The notes under the pieces: generated by a model | The model's input: only the letters and a program-made list of their open reading frames with translations | The model's database searches: none | What the model was told of the DNA's origin: nothing | Made by a program: the position numbers and the translations under genes | Shown here: in pieces, positions 16,350 to 25,640 of the stretch | How positions within the stretch are numbered: position 1 is the stretch's first letter | How the letters are laid out: each line of letters begins with the position of its first letter | Origin: Leeia aquatica | Lineage (GTDB): Bacteria > Pseudomonadota > Gammaproteobacteria > Burkholderiales > Leeiaceae | Direction: 5' to 3' | Assembly: GCF_012641365.1 (NCBI RefSeq) | Contig: NZ_JABAIM010000005.1 | Span: 62,001 to 126,000 of the forward strand | DNA length: 64,000 nt

Positions 16350-17128
16350 GCGGCTGCGTCTCCTGCTTCGGAGCCCAGATAGGCTTCAATCACACGCGGG
16401 TTGCTTTGTACTTCGGCCGGTACGCCATCGGCAATCTTCTTGCCAAACTCCAGCACCGCCACCCGATCACACAGCCCCATCACCAGCTTCACATCGTGCT
16501 CGATCAGCAGCACGGCCTTGTTGTCCTTCTGCATCTTGGCCATCAAGGCGCGCAGACCTTCGGTTTCTGACGCGTTCATGCCGGCAGCTGGCTCATCCAG
16601 CGCCACCAGCATGGGATCGGTCGCGAGGGCACGGGCAATTTCCAGTCGGCGCTGATCGCCATAAGACAGGTTCTTGGCCGATTCATTGGCAAAGCGGCGA
16701 ATACCCACATACTCCAGCCAGTATTCGGCTTGCTCGCGGATCTCTTTTTCTTCGCGCAAGGTGGAAGGCAGGCGCAGCATGGCGCCAATCACCGTCGCAC
16801 TGGTCCGCACATGGCGACCTACCATCACGTTTTCCAGCGCCGTCATGTTGTGGAACAGACGGATGTTCTGGAAGGTCCGCGCGATACCTGCCTGTACCAC
16901 CTTGTGCGGCTTGGTGGCTTCCAGCGGCTTGCCATTGAAGGTCATCACCCCGGAGTCGGCCTGATACAAACCGGTCATCACGTTGAACAGGGTGGTCTTG
17001 CCTGCCCCGTTCGGACCGATCAAACCACGAATTTCACCCTTCTTGATGGTCAAGGCCACGTCAGAGAGGGCTTGCAAGCCGCCGAAGCGCTTGTTGATGC
17101 CACTGATTTCCAGCAATACGTCTGACAT
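16346..17128 (-). CDS. livG: Branched-chain amino acid ABC transporter ATPase LivG
   Basis: Second nucleotide-binding subunit, 260 residues. Walker A is GPNGAGKTT; the signature is [15 protein letters not shown], the LivG-type variant, followed by Walker [12 protein letters not shown]. The C-terminus has the BCA_ABC extension ([16 protein letters not shown]) that distinguishes LivG from LivF. It lies 2 bases after livM and overlaps livF by 4 bases. Confidence 0.93.
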   Translation of the reverse strand: MSDVLLEISGINKRFGGLQALSDVALTIKKGEIRGLIGPNGAGKTTLFNVMTGLYQADSGVMTFNGKPLEATKPHKVVQAGIARTFQNIRLFHNMTALENVMVGRHVRTSATVIGAMLRLPSTLREEKEIREQAEYWLEYVGIRRFANESAKNLSYGDQRRLEIARALATDPMLVALDEPAAGMNASETEGLRALMAKMQKDNKAVLLIEHDVKLVMGLCDRVAVLEFGKKIADGVPAEVQSNPRVIEAYLGSEAGDAAA

Positions 17129-17130
17129 GA

Positions 17131-18360
17131 TTAGCGTCCTTCCCCGGTATTGGCTCGGTTATTCGGTTCATCTTCCGAGATCTTGGCATGCGCGGTCTGG
17201 TTCAGATGATGCGCACTCGGGAACGGGGAGTCATCATTGTCATGCAATTCCTGGCGACGGCGAACCGACGGCCACAGACCTTCCTGACGGAAACGCATCA
17301 CCAGCACCAGCGCCAGACCAAACAGGAACATGCGCAGGGTGTTCGGGTCCAGGAAGCTGCGAACCACCTCTTCCGGGATGAAGGAAACGTTTTCGATGAT
17401 TTTCGGTTGCACCCAGCCGAGGAAGTAGCGCAGCAATTCCGGCAGTACCTGCAGCATCACGGCACCCAGAATCACGCCACGGATGGAACCCATGCCACCC
17501 AGCACCACCATGGCCAGGACCATGATCGACTCGTTCAGCACAAAGGATTCCGGGCTGATAAAGCCTTGGTAGCTGGCAAACAGCGCACCGGCGATACCGG
17601 CAAAGGACGCACCCATACCGAAAGCCAGCAGCTTCACATTGCGCTTGTTCAGACCCATCGCCTCAGCGGCAATTTCATCTTCACGCAAAGCCATCCAGGC
17701 GCGGCCAGCACGGGAGTTTTCCAGACGGCTGATCAACAGCACCACAAACGCGGTCACCGCCAGGAAAAACAGGTAATGGTTGATGACGTTGTTACCGCCG
17801 ACTGTCAAAGTAGAGCCATCCGACTTGGCAAACTCGAACAGGGTCCAGTTGGTACTCAAGGACCAGCCAAACAGGTGGATAGGCTCAATGCCCAGAATCC
17901 CTTGCGGGCCACTGGTCACGCCACCAGGGTTGTTGTTCATCACAATACGGATGATTTCACCAAACCCCAGGGTCACAATGGCCAGATAGTCACCACGCAA
18001 CTTCAGCGTTGGCGCACCCAGCAAGGCTCCAGCCACCCCGGCCAGCACCGCGGCCAACGGGATGATGACCCAGATCGACCATTGCGGCACTGAGGACATC
18101 AACCCGATGTTTTGCAGCTGTGGTGAAGACACCCACGCATAGATGTAAGCACCCACGGCATAGAAGCCGATATAGCCCAGATCCAGCAGACCGGCGTAGC
18201 CGATCACGATGTTCAGGCCCAGCGCCAGCATCACGTACAGCATGGTGTTGCCCAGAATGCGCACCCAGCCGGTACCCATGAAGGGCAGGATATTGACAAT
18301 GAAGGGGAGGATGGCCAGCGCAGCCAGCAGCGCGGAGACCCGCAAAATCTTGTTGTTCAT
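17131..18360 (-). CDS. livM: Branched-chain amino acid ABC transporter permease LivM
   Basis: Permease subunit of 409 residues with about ten hydrophobic segments. Conserved LivM segments are seen ([26 protein letters not shown] and the EAA-like [21 protein letters not shown]). The ATG at 18360 has GGAGA upstream; an earlier in-frame ATG at 18417 would extend into livH. The C-terminal 45 residues are hydrophilic and charged (QELHDNDD onward), longer than usual for the family. Confidence 0.92.
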   Translation of the reverse strand: MNNKILRVSALLAALAILPFIVNILPFMGTGWVRILGNTMLYVMLALGLNIVIGYAGLLDLGYIGFYAVGAYIYAWVSSPQLQNIGLMSSVPQWSIWVIIPLAAVLAGVAGALLGAPTLKLRGDYLAIVTLGFGEIIRIVMNNNPGGVTSGPQGILGIEPIHLFGWSLSTNWTLFEFAKSDGSTLTVGGNNVINHYLFFLAVTAFVVLLISRLENSRAGRAWMALREDEIAAEAMGLNKRNVKLLAFGMGASFAGIAGALFASYQGFISPESFVLNESIMVLAMVVLGGMGSIRGVILGAVMLQVLPELLRYFLGWVQPKIIENVSFIPEEVVRSFLDPNTLRMFLFGLALVLVMRFRQEGLWPSVRRRQELHDNDDSPFPSAHHLNQTAHAKISEDEPNNRANTGEGR

Positions 18361-18379
18361 CTGTTGTCTCTCCGGTAAC

Positions 18380-19321
18380 TCAAGCGCGCTCGGCGACGCG
18401 TTCGCCCAACAAACCATTCGGGCGGAACACCAGCACCATGATCAGCACGACAAAGGACAACACACGCTCGTAATGCGAGCCGATGGCACCATTGGTCAAA
18501 ATCGACAGGGTCATGATGCCCAGGGTTTCAATCAACCCCAGCAGGATACCGCCGGCCATGGCACCAAAGATGTTACCGATACCGCCCAGCACGGCAGCTG
18601 AGAACGCTGCCAGACCCAGCTCCACCCCCATGAACGGGCTGGCCTGACCATAGTTGGCAGACTGCATCACCCCAGCGATGGCAGCCAGGGCAGCGCCAAT
18701 CACAAAAGTCATGGAGATCACATAGTTGATGTTGATGCCCATCAGCCCGGCCACTTCCTGATTCAGCGACGTCGCGCGCATGGCTTTACCCAGCTTGGTA
18801 CGTTCCACCAGATACCACAGGCCCAGCATCATGGCGAATGCGGTCACGATGATGGTGACTTTCACATTGTCCAGCGCAGCGCCCAGAATGGTCACGCTCT
18901 GGATGTCGATGACCAGCGGGAAGGTTTTGGGGGTACTGGTCCAGAACATCACGGCGCCATACTGCATCATCAACGAGATGCCGATGGCGGTAATCAGCGG
19001 TGCCAAGCGCGGGGCCTTGCGCAGCGGGCGGTAGGCGATACGTTCCATGCCAAAGGCGAGCAACATGCAGCATGGCATGGCGATCAGCAGCGCCATCAGC
19101 ACCAGCACGGCGCCCGGCAGGTGAATGCCCATGCTGACAAACAGGTTCAAGAGGGTAATGGTCAGCATGGCACCGATCATCACCACTTCGCCATGGGCAA
19201 AGTTGATCAAGCCAATAATGCCGTACACCATGGTGTAACCCAGGGCGACCAGTGCGTAAAGACTCCCTTTGACCAGGCCATTGGCGACCTGCTGGGGAAT
19301 CTGATGTAAGAGTTCATCCAC
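18380..19321 (-). CDS. livH: Branched-chain amino acid ABC transporter permease LivH
   Basis: Permease subunit of 313 residues with eight or so membrane segments, opening with the family's QQVANGLVKGSLYALVALGYTMVYG region. The EAA-like loop GKAMRATSLNQEVAGLMGI is present. The start is GTG (19321-19319), preceded by AGGA; no in-frame ATG is available near the conserved start. It is the first gene of livHMGF. The usual periplasmic binding protein (LivJ/K) gene is not adjacent. Confidence 0.92.
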   Translation of the reverse strand: MDELLHQIPQQVANGLVKGSLYALVALGYTMVYGIIGLINFAHGEVVMIGAMLTITLLNLFVSMGIHLPGAVLVLMALLIAMPCCMLLAFGMERIAYRPLRKAPRLAPLITAIGISLMMQYGAVMFWTSTPKTFPLVIDIQSVTILGAALDNVKVTIIVTAFAMMLGLWYLVERTKLGKAMRATSLNQEVAGLMGININYVISMTFVIGAALAAIAGVMQSANYGQASPFMGVELGLAAFSAAVLGGIGNIFGAMAGGILLGLIETLGIMTLSILTNGAIGSHYERVLSFVVLIMVLVFRPNGLLGERVAERA

Positions 19322-19347
19322 GGATTTGTTTCCTCACTAGCGATTAC

Positions 19348-19365
19348 TGCATGGCAAGCCATGCA
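19348..19365. promoter_or_regulatory. Palindrome in the livH leader, candidate operator
   Basis: TGCATGGC-AA-GCCATGCA is a perfect 8-bp inverted repeat, 27 bases before the livH GTG and just downstream of a -10-like TATACA (19390-19385 on the minus strand). Its position suits a repressor site controlling the transporter. The binding protein is unknown. Confidence 0.4.
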
Positions 19366-19717
19366 TGGTGATCCCGTTTTCTTATGTATAGGCGGCGATA
19401 TCAGGTTTACCTAATAATAAGCGGATCCGTTCGGGCCAGCGTTGTGCGCCAGGCGACTCAGTCCGACTGCGGCATCAGGCGATGCCGGTGAGGTTTGCCA
19501 CGGTTACAAAACATGTTGCTCCTCATATATTATTTTGATTACAAAGGCAAAACACACAGAGAAGCATGGGGGGCACCCCTGTGTGACGGGCGATTATCCG
19601 GAGCACCCATAGGTGTGTCAATGATGACCAAAATTGCGGCCTTGCAACATTCATATGCTCAAAAACATTGTTTTAAATAACTTAAATTTGATATTGCAAT
19701 GCAGCAATTTTATTTGC

Positions 19718-19735
19718 CTACGTAGTATTACGTAG
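19718..19735. promoter_or_regulatory. CTACGTA palindrome upstream of flhB
   Basis: CTACGTA and TACGTAG form a perfect 7-bp inverted repeat with a GTAT spacer, about 130 bases before the flhB ATG in AT-rich DNA. Candidate operator for the flagellar operon; no known regulator matches that I can name. Confidence 0.35.
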
Positions 19736-19862
19736 CCTTGTCCGCATAAAAAAGTGCAGTTTCATGACTTGTGTCGTATTTTGTCAGCTACTGGTCCAAC
19801 ATGCTGTAGCAAAACTACGCCCCATGCTGGATTTGCCCCTCCTTTGTTGACCCTGGCACGCC

Positions 19863-20999
19863 ATGGCTGAAGAAGACCTCGAACGTACCGAACCTGCCAC
19901 CGGCAGACGCATCAGCGAAGCCCGCGAGCGAGGGCAAGTGCCCAACTCGCGGGAGCTGGCCACCCTGGTCAGCCTGGCCTCGGGCGTCGCCGGGTTGATG
20001 ATGCTGGGCCCCGGTTTGTTGCATGCCCTCTCCACCGTGCTGCAGAAAGGGCTGGACTTTGAATGGTCGCAGAACAGCACACCGCAAGCCATGCTGGAGC
20101 AGCTCTACCGGATGTCACTGGACATGCTGATCGCCAGCCTGCCCTGGCTAGCGCTGGTGGCGGTTGCAGCAGTCCTGGCACCCTTGCTGCTGCATGGCTG
20201 GCTGTTTACCTGGCAAAGCATTGCACCAGACTTCAGCCGGGTCAGCCCGCTCAATGGGCTCAAACGCTTGTTCTCGGCACAAAGCGCGGTAGAGCTGCTC
20301 AAGGCGGTATTAAAGTCAGTACTGATCGGTGGCGCGGCGCTGTGGGTGTTGTGGCGACAAAAAGAAACGCTGGTGGGTTTGCTGAGTGTGGAGCTCAACA
20401 CCGGGATCGGCATCGTCTGGACGCTGGGCATCAAGGTGCTGCTGTATGCACTGGGCGGCATGCTGCTGGTCGCCGCTGTCGACGTGCCCTACCAGTTGTG
20501 GCAGTACGCCAAGAGCCTGCGCATGACCAAGCAGGAAATCAAGGATGAGGCCAAAGAGTCGGAAGGCGATCCACAAATCAAGGGACGCATCCGCGCCTTG
20601 CAGCGCGAGGCCGCTCGGCGCCGCATGATGAGCGCCATCCCCAAGGCCGACGTGATTGTCACCAACCCGACGCACTACGCGGTGGCCTTGCAGTATCAGG
20701 AAGGCATGAGTGCCCCACGCGTTATCGCCAAGGGCATGGGCATCATTGCCGAGCGGATCATGGAAATCGGTCGCGAGCACCGCATCCCTACCCTGCGCAC
20801 CCCGCCCTTTGCCCGTGCACTTTATCAGCACGCCGAACTGGAGCAGGACATCCCAGCGCCCTTGTATACCGCAGCGGCGGAAGTACTGGCCTATGTCTAC
20901 CAGTTGAAAACTTACCAGCAGGTGGGCGGCGTAGCGCCCGTGTTTCCGGAAGAGCTGTCCGTTCCGGCCGATATGGTGCCTCCCGCAATGGATGCCTGA
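19863..20999 (+). CDS. flhB: Flagellar type III export switch protein FlhB
   Basis: Inner-membrane component of 378 residues of the flagellar export gate that switches specificity from rod/hook to filament substrates. It has the basic N-terminus ERTEPATGRRISEARERG, four membrane segments and the cytoplasmic domain with the self-cleavage motif NPTH at residues 268-271, almost the same position as in Salmonella and E. coli. It is first in a flhB-flhA-flhF-flhG-fliA order common in beta- and gammaproteobacteria. Confidence 0.95.
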   Translation: MAEEDLERTEPATGRRISEARERGQVPNSRELATLVSLASGVAGLMMLGPGLLHALSTVLQKGLDFEWSQNSTPQAMLEQLYRMSLDMLIASLPWLALVAVAAVLAPLLLHGWLFTWQSIAPDFSRVSPLNGLKRLFSAQSAVELLKAVLKSVLIGGAALWVLWRQKETLVGLLSVELNTGIGIVWTLGIKVLLYALGGMLLVAAVDVPYQLWQYAKSLRMTKQEIKDEAKESEGDPQIKGRIRALQREAARRRMMSAIPKADVIVTNPTHYAVALQYQEGMSAPRVIAKGMGIIAERIMEIGREHRIPTLRTPPFARALYQHAELEQDIPAPLYTAAAEVLAYVYQLKTYQQVGGVAPVFPEELSVPADMVPPAMDA

Positions 21000-21057
21000 G
21001 CCCGCGCAGGCCTGATGCGACAGAATCCGCTACAATGACGGGTCAAGCCCCACGCCC

Positions 21058-23142
21058 ATGAGCACCATGCAGAAGTTCAACCTGAACCGACTGGCCGGAC
21101 CGGTACTCATCATCATGATTCTGATGATGATGATCCTGCCATTGCCGGCGATTCTGCTGGACATGTTCTTCACCTTCAATATTGCGCTGTCGCTGATTGT
21201 GCTGCTGGTGGCGCTGTACACCCAGAAGCCACTGGAATTCTCGGCCTTTCCCACGGTCTTGCTGCTGACCACCCTGCTGAGGTTGTCACTGAATGTGGCG
21301 TCCACCCGGGTGATCCTGCTGGAAGGGCATACCGGGGGGGACGCCGCTGGCAAGGTGATCGAGGCTTTCGGTCACTTTCTGGTAGGCGGCAACTACGCCA
21401 TCGGTATTCTGGTCTTCATCATTCTGGTGGTGATCAACTTCACGGTGGTGACCAAGGGCGCCGGGCGCATTGCAGAAGTGAGCGCCCGCTTCACGCTGGA
21501 CGCCATGCCCGGCAAACAGATGGCCATCGATGCAGATCTGAATGCGGGCCTGATCGGTGAGGAAGAGGCCCGCAAACGGCGTACCACCATTTCGCAGGAA
21601 GCCGAATTTTTCGGATCCATGGATGGTGCCTCCAAGTTTGTACGCGGTGATGCTGTCGCCGGCATCATCATCATGCTGCTCAATGTCGGCGGCGGTCTGT
21701 TCGTCGGCATGTTGCAGCATGACCTCAGCTTTGCCGACTCCGCCAAGACCTACACACTGCTGACCATTGGCGATGGTCTGGTGGCGCAGATACCGGCGCT
21801 GATCATCTCCACCGCCGCCGGCATTGTGGTGACCCGTGTCGATACCAATGAAGACATTTCCACCCAGTTAATCGGCCAGCTGTTCCGCCGCGGCCAGGTG
21901 CTGTACATCACCGCAGTTTTGCTGGCCTTGTTTGGTGTCATCCCCAATATGCCGCATGTCGCTTTTCTCAGCTTTGCTGCGCTGGCAGCAGGCCTCGGCT
22001 ATATGCTGGACCAACGGCAAGAGCAGGCCCAGCAGGCAGCACAAGCGGCAGAGCAAGCCGCACCCGCGCCCGCTGCGGCGCCTGAGGTCAGCTGGGCGGA
22101 CGTGCAGCCGGTTGACATGATCGGGCTGGAAGTTGGCTACCGGCTGATTTCACTGGTAGACCGTAATCAGGATGGCGAATTGCTCAAGCGCATTCGAGGT
22201 ATCCGCAAGAAAATGGCGCAGGATGTCGGCTTTCTGGTGCCCGCCGTGCATATCCGGGACAACCTCGAGCTCAAGCCCAATGTCTATCGCCTCGCCCTGA
22301 AGGGTGTCGATGTGGCGGAGGGTGAGGCTTATGCCAACCAGTATCTGGCCATCAATCCAGGTCGTGTCTTAGGCCCACTGCCGGGCAACGAGACACGCGA
22401 TCCAGCTTTTGGCCTGCCCGCGGTCTGGATTGAGGCCAGCCGCCGCGACGAAGCGCAGGCACTGGGTTATACCGTAGTCGATGCCAGCACGGTAATTGGC
22501 ACCCACCTCTCCAGCATCATCCAGGCCAATGCGGCCGAGCTGCTGGGTCGCGAGGAAGTGCAACAGCTGGTCGATCATGTGGCCAAGGAGTTCCCCAAAC
22601 TGGTGGAAGAGCTGGTGCCCAAGGTCATCCCGATCGGGGTACTGCACCGGGTACTGCAAGCCTTGCTGCGCGAGGATGTGTCGATCCGCGACATGCGCAG
22701 CATCATTGAAACCCTGGCCGAATGGGTACCCCGCACTCAGGATGTGGAAGAGCTGACTGCGCAAGTGCGCATCGCGCTGGCACGCTCCATCGTGCAGCAA
22801 GCCTATAGCGGCTTCGGCTACAAAGAGCAGGACGCCCTGCCGGTACTGGCGCTTGATCCCAATCTGGAAACCCTGCTGCTGCAAGCGACGCAAACCCGTG
22901 GCGGTGAAGGCGCCGGATTTGAGCCTGGCCTGGCTGAAAACCTGCTGCAGCAGACGAGTGAACTGGTGCAGCAGCGTGAGCAGCAAGGTCAACCTTCGGT
23001 GCTGATGGTGCCCGGCCCTTTGCGCAACATCCTGTCGCGTTTCCTGCGGCGCTCCATCCCGCAACTGAAGATTCTGGCGCATGCCGAAATCCCCGATAAC
23101 AAAGCCATCCAGGTGGTGGCCGTGATAGGCGGACGCAGCTGA
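21058..23142 (+). CDS. flhA: Flagellar export gate protein FlhA
   Basis: Protein of 694 residues, the largest membrane component of the flagellar export gate. The N-terminal half has about eight membrane segments and the family signature ARFTLDAMPGKQMAIDADL; the C-terminal half (from about residue 350) is the cytosolic domain that docks chaperone-substrate complexes. An alanine/glutamine-rich linker (about 320-345) joins them. A second ATG three codons downstream (21067) is an equally possible start. Confidence 0.95.
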   Translation: MSTMQKFNLNRLAGPVLIIMILMMMILPLPAILLDMFFTFNIALSLIVLLVALYTQKPLEFSAFPTVLLLTTLLRLSLNVASTRVILLEGHTGGDAAGKVIEAFGHFLVGGNYAIGILVFIILVVINFTVVTKGAGRIAEVSARFTLDAMPGKQMAIDADLNAGLIGEEEARKRRTTISQEAEFFGSMDGASKFVRGDAVAGIIIMLLNVGGGLFVGMLQHDLSFADSAKTYTLLTIGDGLVAQIPALIISTAAGIVVTRVDTNEDISTQLIGQLFRRGQVLYITAVLLALFGVIPNMPHVAFLSFAALAAGLGYMLDQRQEQAQQAAQAAEQAAPAPAAAPEVSWADVQPVDMIGLEVGYRLISLVDRNQDGELLKRIRGIRKKMAQDVGFLVPAVHIRDNLELKPNVYRLALKGVDVAEGEAYANQYLAINPGRVLGPLPGNETRDPAFGLPAVWIEASRRDEAQALGYTVVDASTVIGTHLSSIIQANAAELLGREEVQQLVDHVAKEFPKLVEELVPKVIPIGVLHRVLQALLREDVSIRDMRSIIETLAEWVPRTQDVEELTAQVRIALARSIVQQAYSGFGYKEQDALPVLALDPNLETLLLQATQTRGGEGAGFEPGLAENLLQQTSELVQQREQQGQPSVLMVPGPLRNILSRFLRRSIPQLKILAHAEIPDNKAIQVVAVIGGRS

Positions 23143-23223
23143 TGCGCATTCACACAACATATTACGCGTTGAATCTGCGCGCCGCCCTTCCCGTTCTGGC
23201 AGCCATCGGCTAGAGTGCGCACC

Positions 23224-24747
23224 ATGGTGGTCAAAAAGTTCTACGGCAACAATACCCGTGAGGCGCTGCGCCAGGTGCGTGATGCACTGGGCCCGGATGC
23301 GCTCATCCTTTCCAACCGGCAAGTACCGGGGGGCGGGATCGAGATCATGGCTGTCGCCGACACCGATGTGGCGCAATTGACCAGCGGCCCAGGGCAGCTG
23401 GCCCCGGCGACACCACAGGACCGCACAGCCCAGGTACATGCCCCACAGGCAGATGCCGCCTTGCAGGCACGCGAGCCTGATTGGCCGCAGGTGACCCGCC
23501 GCCGTGGCCGCGAGCCTTCTCCGGCCCTGGATCGGGAAGAACCCTTCCTGATCAGCCACTCCGCCCCCCCGCGCGCAGCGCCCCCGCCCGCCCCCAAGCG
23601 CTACGTCGCACCGGAATGGCTGGATAACCACGAGGTCACCCCTGAGTCTGTTGAGGCACCGCCCGCTTCCGCACCGGCGGCCAGCGCCCGGCCCGACCCG
23701 GCACAGGAAGACGTGCTCAATGAAGTGCGCATGCTGCGCGCGCTGCTGGAAGGCCAGCTGGCCGGTTTTGCCTGGGGCGAGTTCAGCCAGAAGCATCCGG
23801 AACGGCTGGATGCGCTGCGGCAGATGCTGGCGGCTGGCTTCAGCCCCCGGCTGGCTCGAGAATTGATGGAGCCCCTGCCTCCGGGGCTCAACGGCAGCCA
23901 GATCAACAAATGGTTGCGCCAATCCTTACAGCAGCAGCTGCAGGTCAGCACCGCCGCAGACGAGCTGGTGGATCGGGGCGGTGTTTTGGCGCTGGTCGGC
24001 CCGACCGGGGTGGGGAAAACCACCACCGTGGCCAAACTGGCCGCACGATATACCCTGAAATACGGCGCGCAGCATGTTGCGCTGATTTCGACCGACAGCT
24101 ACCGGATCGGTGCCCACGATCAGTTGCGCATTTACGGCAAGATCCTCAATGTACCGGTGTATTCGGTCAAGGATGAGGACGACCTGCAACTGACCCTGGC
24201 CGACCTCACCAACCGCCACCTGATCCTGATCGACACCGTCGGCATGAGTCAGCGCGACCAGCGGCTGGTGGAGCAGATTGCCATGCTCAGCGGCCAGGGT
24301 GAGCGCATCCAGCGACTGCTGCTGATGGCAGCCAACACCCAGGCCGGTACGCTGGACGATGTGGTGCGGCGCTATAGCGGCGAGCATGCGCACGGCCTGA
24401 TCGGCTGCGTGCTGACCAAGATTGATGAGTCACTCAGCCTGGGTGCCAGCCTGGACGCCATTCTGCGCTACCGCCTGCCCCTGCACTATGTCACCAATGG
24501 TCAGCGCGTGCCGGAAGACCTGCACCTGCCCAATCCGCTCTACCTGATCGACCGCGCCTTCAAGAATCAGGCCGACAGCGACACCTTTGCCCTGCGGCAA
24601 GAAGAATACCCGCTGTACATGGCGGCACAGCCCAGCAACCATCAAGCGATGCCGGCTGCACCTGCCCCAGCGACCGCACCCGCCGCACCCATGACGCCAC
24701 TGGCCCAGGTGCTGCGCTCCAATCGCAAAGGCCCGTCGCTTGGCTGA
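23224..24747 (+). CDS. flhF: Flagellar placement GTPase FlhF
   Basis: SRP-type GTPase of 507 residues that fixes the position (usually polar) and number of flagella. The N-terminal KKFYGNNTREALRQVRDALGPDALILSNR segment is typical of FlhF. A proline/alanine-rich linker leads to the NG domain: P-loop GPTGVGKTT (259-267), DTVGMSQRD and TKIDES motifs. The 3' end overlaps flhG by 8 bases. Confidence 0.93.
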   Translation: MVVKKFYGNNTREALRQVRDALGPDALILSNRQVPGGGIEIMAVADTDVAQLTSGPGQLAPATPQDRTAQVHAPQADAALQAREPDWPQVTRRRGREPSPALDREEPFLISHSAPPRAAPPPAPKRYVAPEWLDNHEVTPESVEAPPASAPAASARPDPAQEDVLNEVRMLRALLEGQLAGFAWGEFSQKHPERLDALRQMLAAGFSPRLARELMEPLPPGLNGSQINKWLRQSLQQQLQVSTAADELVDRGGVLALVGPTGVGKTTTVAKLAARYTLKYGAQHVALISTDSYRIGAHDQLRIYGKILNVPVYSVKDEDDLQLTLADLTNRHLILIDTVGMSQRDQRLVEQIAMLSGQGERIQRLLLMAANTQAGTLDDVVRRYSGEHAHGLIGCVLTKIDESLSLGASLDAILRYRLPLHYVTNGQRVPEDLHLPNPLYLIDRAFKNQADSDTFALRQEEYPLYMAAQPSNHQAMPAAPAPATAPAAPMTPLAQVLRSNRKGPSLG

Positions 24748-25624
24748 AGCTCGGTGGCGGCAGGATCAGGCCACCGGCCTGCGCCAGTTGATGCAAGCGC
24801 GCAGCCAGCGCAGCATCAGCCTGATCGGAGGCCGGGGACGCATTGGCAAAACCAGTCTGGTCATCAACCTGGCCACCTCGCTGGTACATCGTGGCAACCG
24901 GGTGCTGGTGATCGACGAGTTCAACAGCTCCGGCAATGTCGCGGCGCGGCTGGGCATGCGTGCCCGCCAACGTCTGGGCGACGTGTTGCGAGGCGACGCA
25001 CCACTGGAGAGCCTGGTCCTGGATGCCGCGACCGATTTGCAGATTCTGCCGCTCTCGGTGCAACCCAGCCAGCTGGCACGACTGGACGCCGACAGCGAAG
25101 CGCGCTTTGCCCAACAGTTTGCCGACCTGCTAGCGGATGTGGATTTTCTGCTGGTCGATGCCGCACCCATACACAGCCCCGACCAGCCCAGCATGGCACT
25201 GGCAACCGATGAACGCTTGATTGTGCTGGCAGACCGGGCAGAAGCCATTACCGATGCCTATACTTTCATCAAGTTATTGAGCCGCGATTTTGCCAAGCGG
25301 GATTTCCTGCTGCTGGTCAACCGTGCGCCGGACTACACTGCAGCCAAACAACTGTTCGAACGGGTGGCCCGCGTGGCACGCCGCCATACCCAGGCCGACG
25401 TGCGCTTGTTGGGCTTTGTGCCGGAGGATGAAACCTTGCATCGTGCCAATCACCTGCTGCAACCACTCATGCCTGCCTTTGCGGATGCCGAGGCCAGCCA
25501 TGCCTGCCTGCAGCTGGCCGAGGTACTGGAGCGGCTGGTGCCGGTGAGCCTGACACCGCCCGATGCCTTTGTACACCGCTGGATCGAATGCAACCGCGCC
25601 TTCCTCCCGTCACAGCAGCCGTGA
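24740..25624 (+). CDS. flhG: MinD-like flagellar number regulator FlhG/FleN
   Basis: ParA/MinD-type ATPase of 294 residues that pairs with FlhF to limit flagellar number. It begins with TTG at 24740, overlapping the end of flhF. The deviant Walker A reads GGRGRIGKTS (about 30-39); the usual first (signature) lysine of KGGVGKT is Arg32 and a glycine is Arg34, so ATP-dependent dimerisation may differ. Walker A' (LVIDEF) and the second acidic strand (FLLVDAAPIHSP) are recognisable, though the usual DTGAG-type motif is degenerate. An alternative is a related MotR-type regulator. Confidence 0.83.
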   Translation: MAEARWRQDQATGLRQLMQARSQRSISLIGGRGRIGKTSLVINLATSLVHRGNRVLVIDEFNSSGNVAARLGMRARQRLGDVLRGDAPLESLVLDAATDLQILPLSVQPSQLARLDADSEARFAQQFADLLADVDFLLVDAAPIHSPDQPSMALATDERLIVLADRAEAITDAYTFIKLLSRDFAKRDFLLLVNRAPDYTAAKQLFERVARVARRHTQADVRLLGFVPEDETLHRANHLLQPLMPAFADAEASHACLQLAEVLERLVPVSLTPPDAFVHRWIECNRAFLPSQQP

Positions 25625-25640
25625 AACGCCTTATCCCGCC

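Larger units (their letters stand above)
19322..19862. other. Divergent intergenic region between livH and flhB
   Basis: 541 bases with no credible gene; a 61-codon frame at 19495-19680 lacks a ribosome binding site and any family character. The right half is AT-rich. It holds three perfect inverted repeats: TGCATGGC-AA-GCCATGCA (19348-19365), CGGCATC-AGGC-GATGCCG (19470-19487) and CTACGTA-GTAT-TACGTAG (19718-19735). A -10-like TATACA reads on the minus strand at 19390-19385, suitable for livH. No convincing sigma-54 or sigma-28 promoter for flhB was found. Confidence 0.5.

Noticed and set aside
19495-19680. 61-codon frame between livH and flhB
   Set aside because: No ribosome binding site, no recognisable family, and it spans AT-rich regulatory DNA with inverted repeats.
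19850-19875. TGGCACGCCATGGCT resembling a sigma-54 promoter at flhB
   Set aside because: The GG and GC elements are 9 rather than 10 bases apart, and the match overlaps the flhB start codon.
19863-20999. Possibility that flhB belongs to a virulence-type (non-flagellar) secretion system
   Set aside because: The neighbours flhA, flhF, flhG, fliA and a MotA-type gene make it flagellar.
23190-23215. CTGGCAGCCATCGGCT as a sigma-54 promoter for flhF
   Set aside because: Same spacing fault (9 bases between GG and GC) and a poor -24 element.
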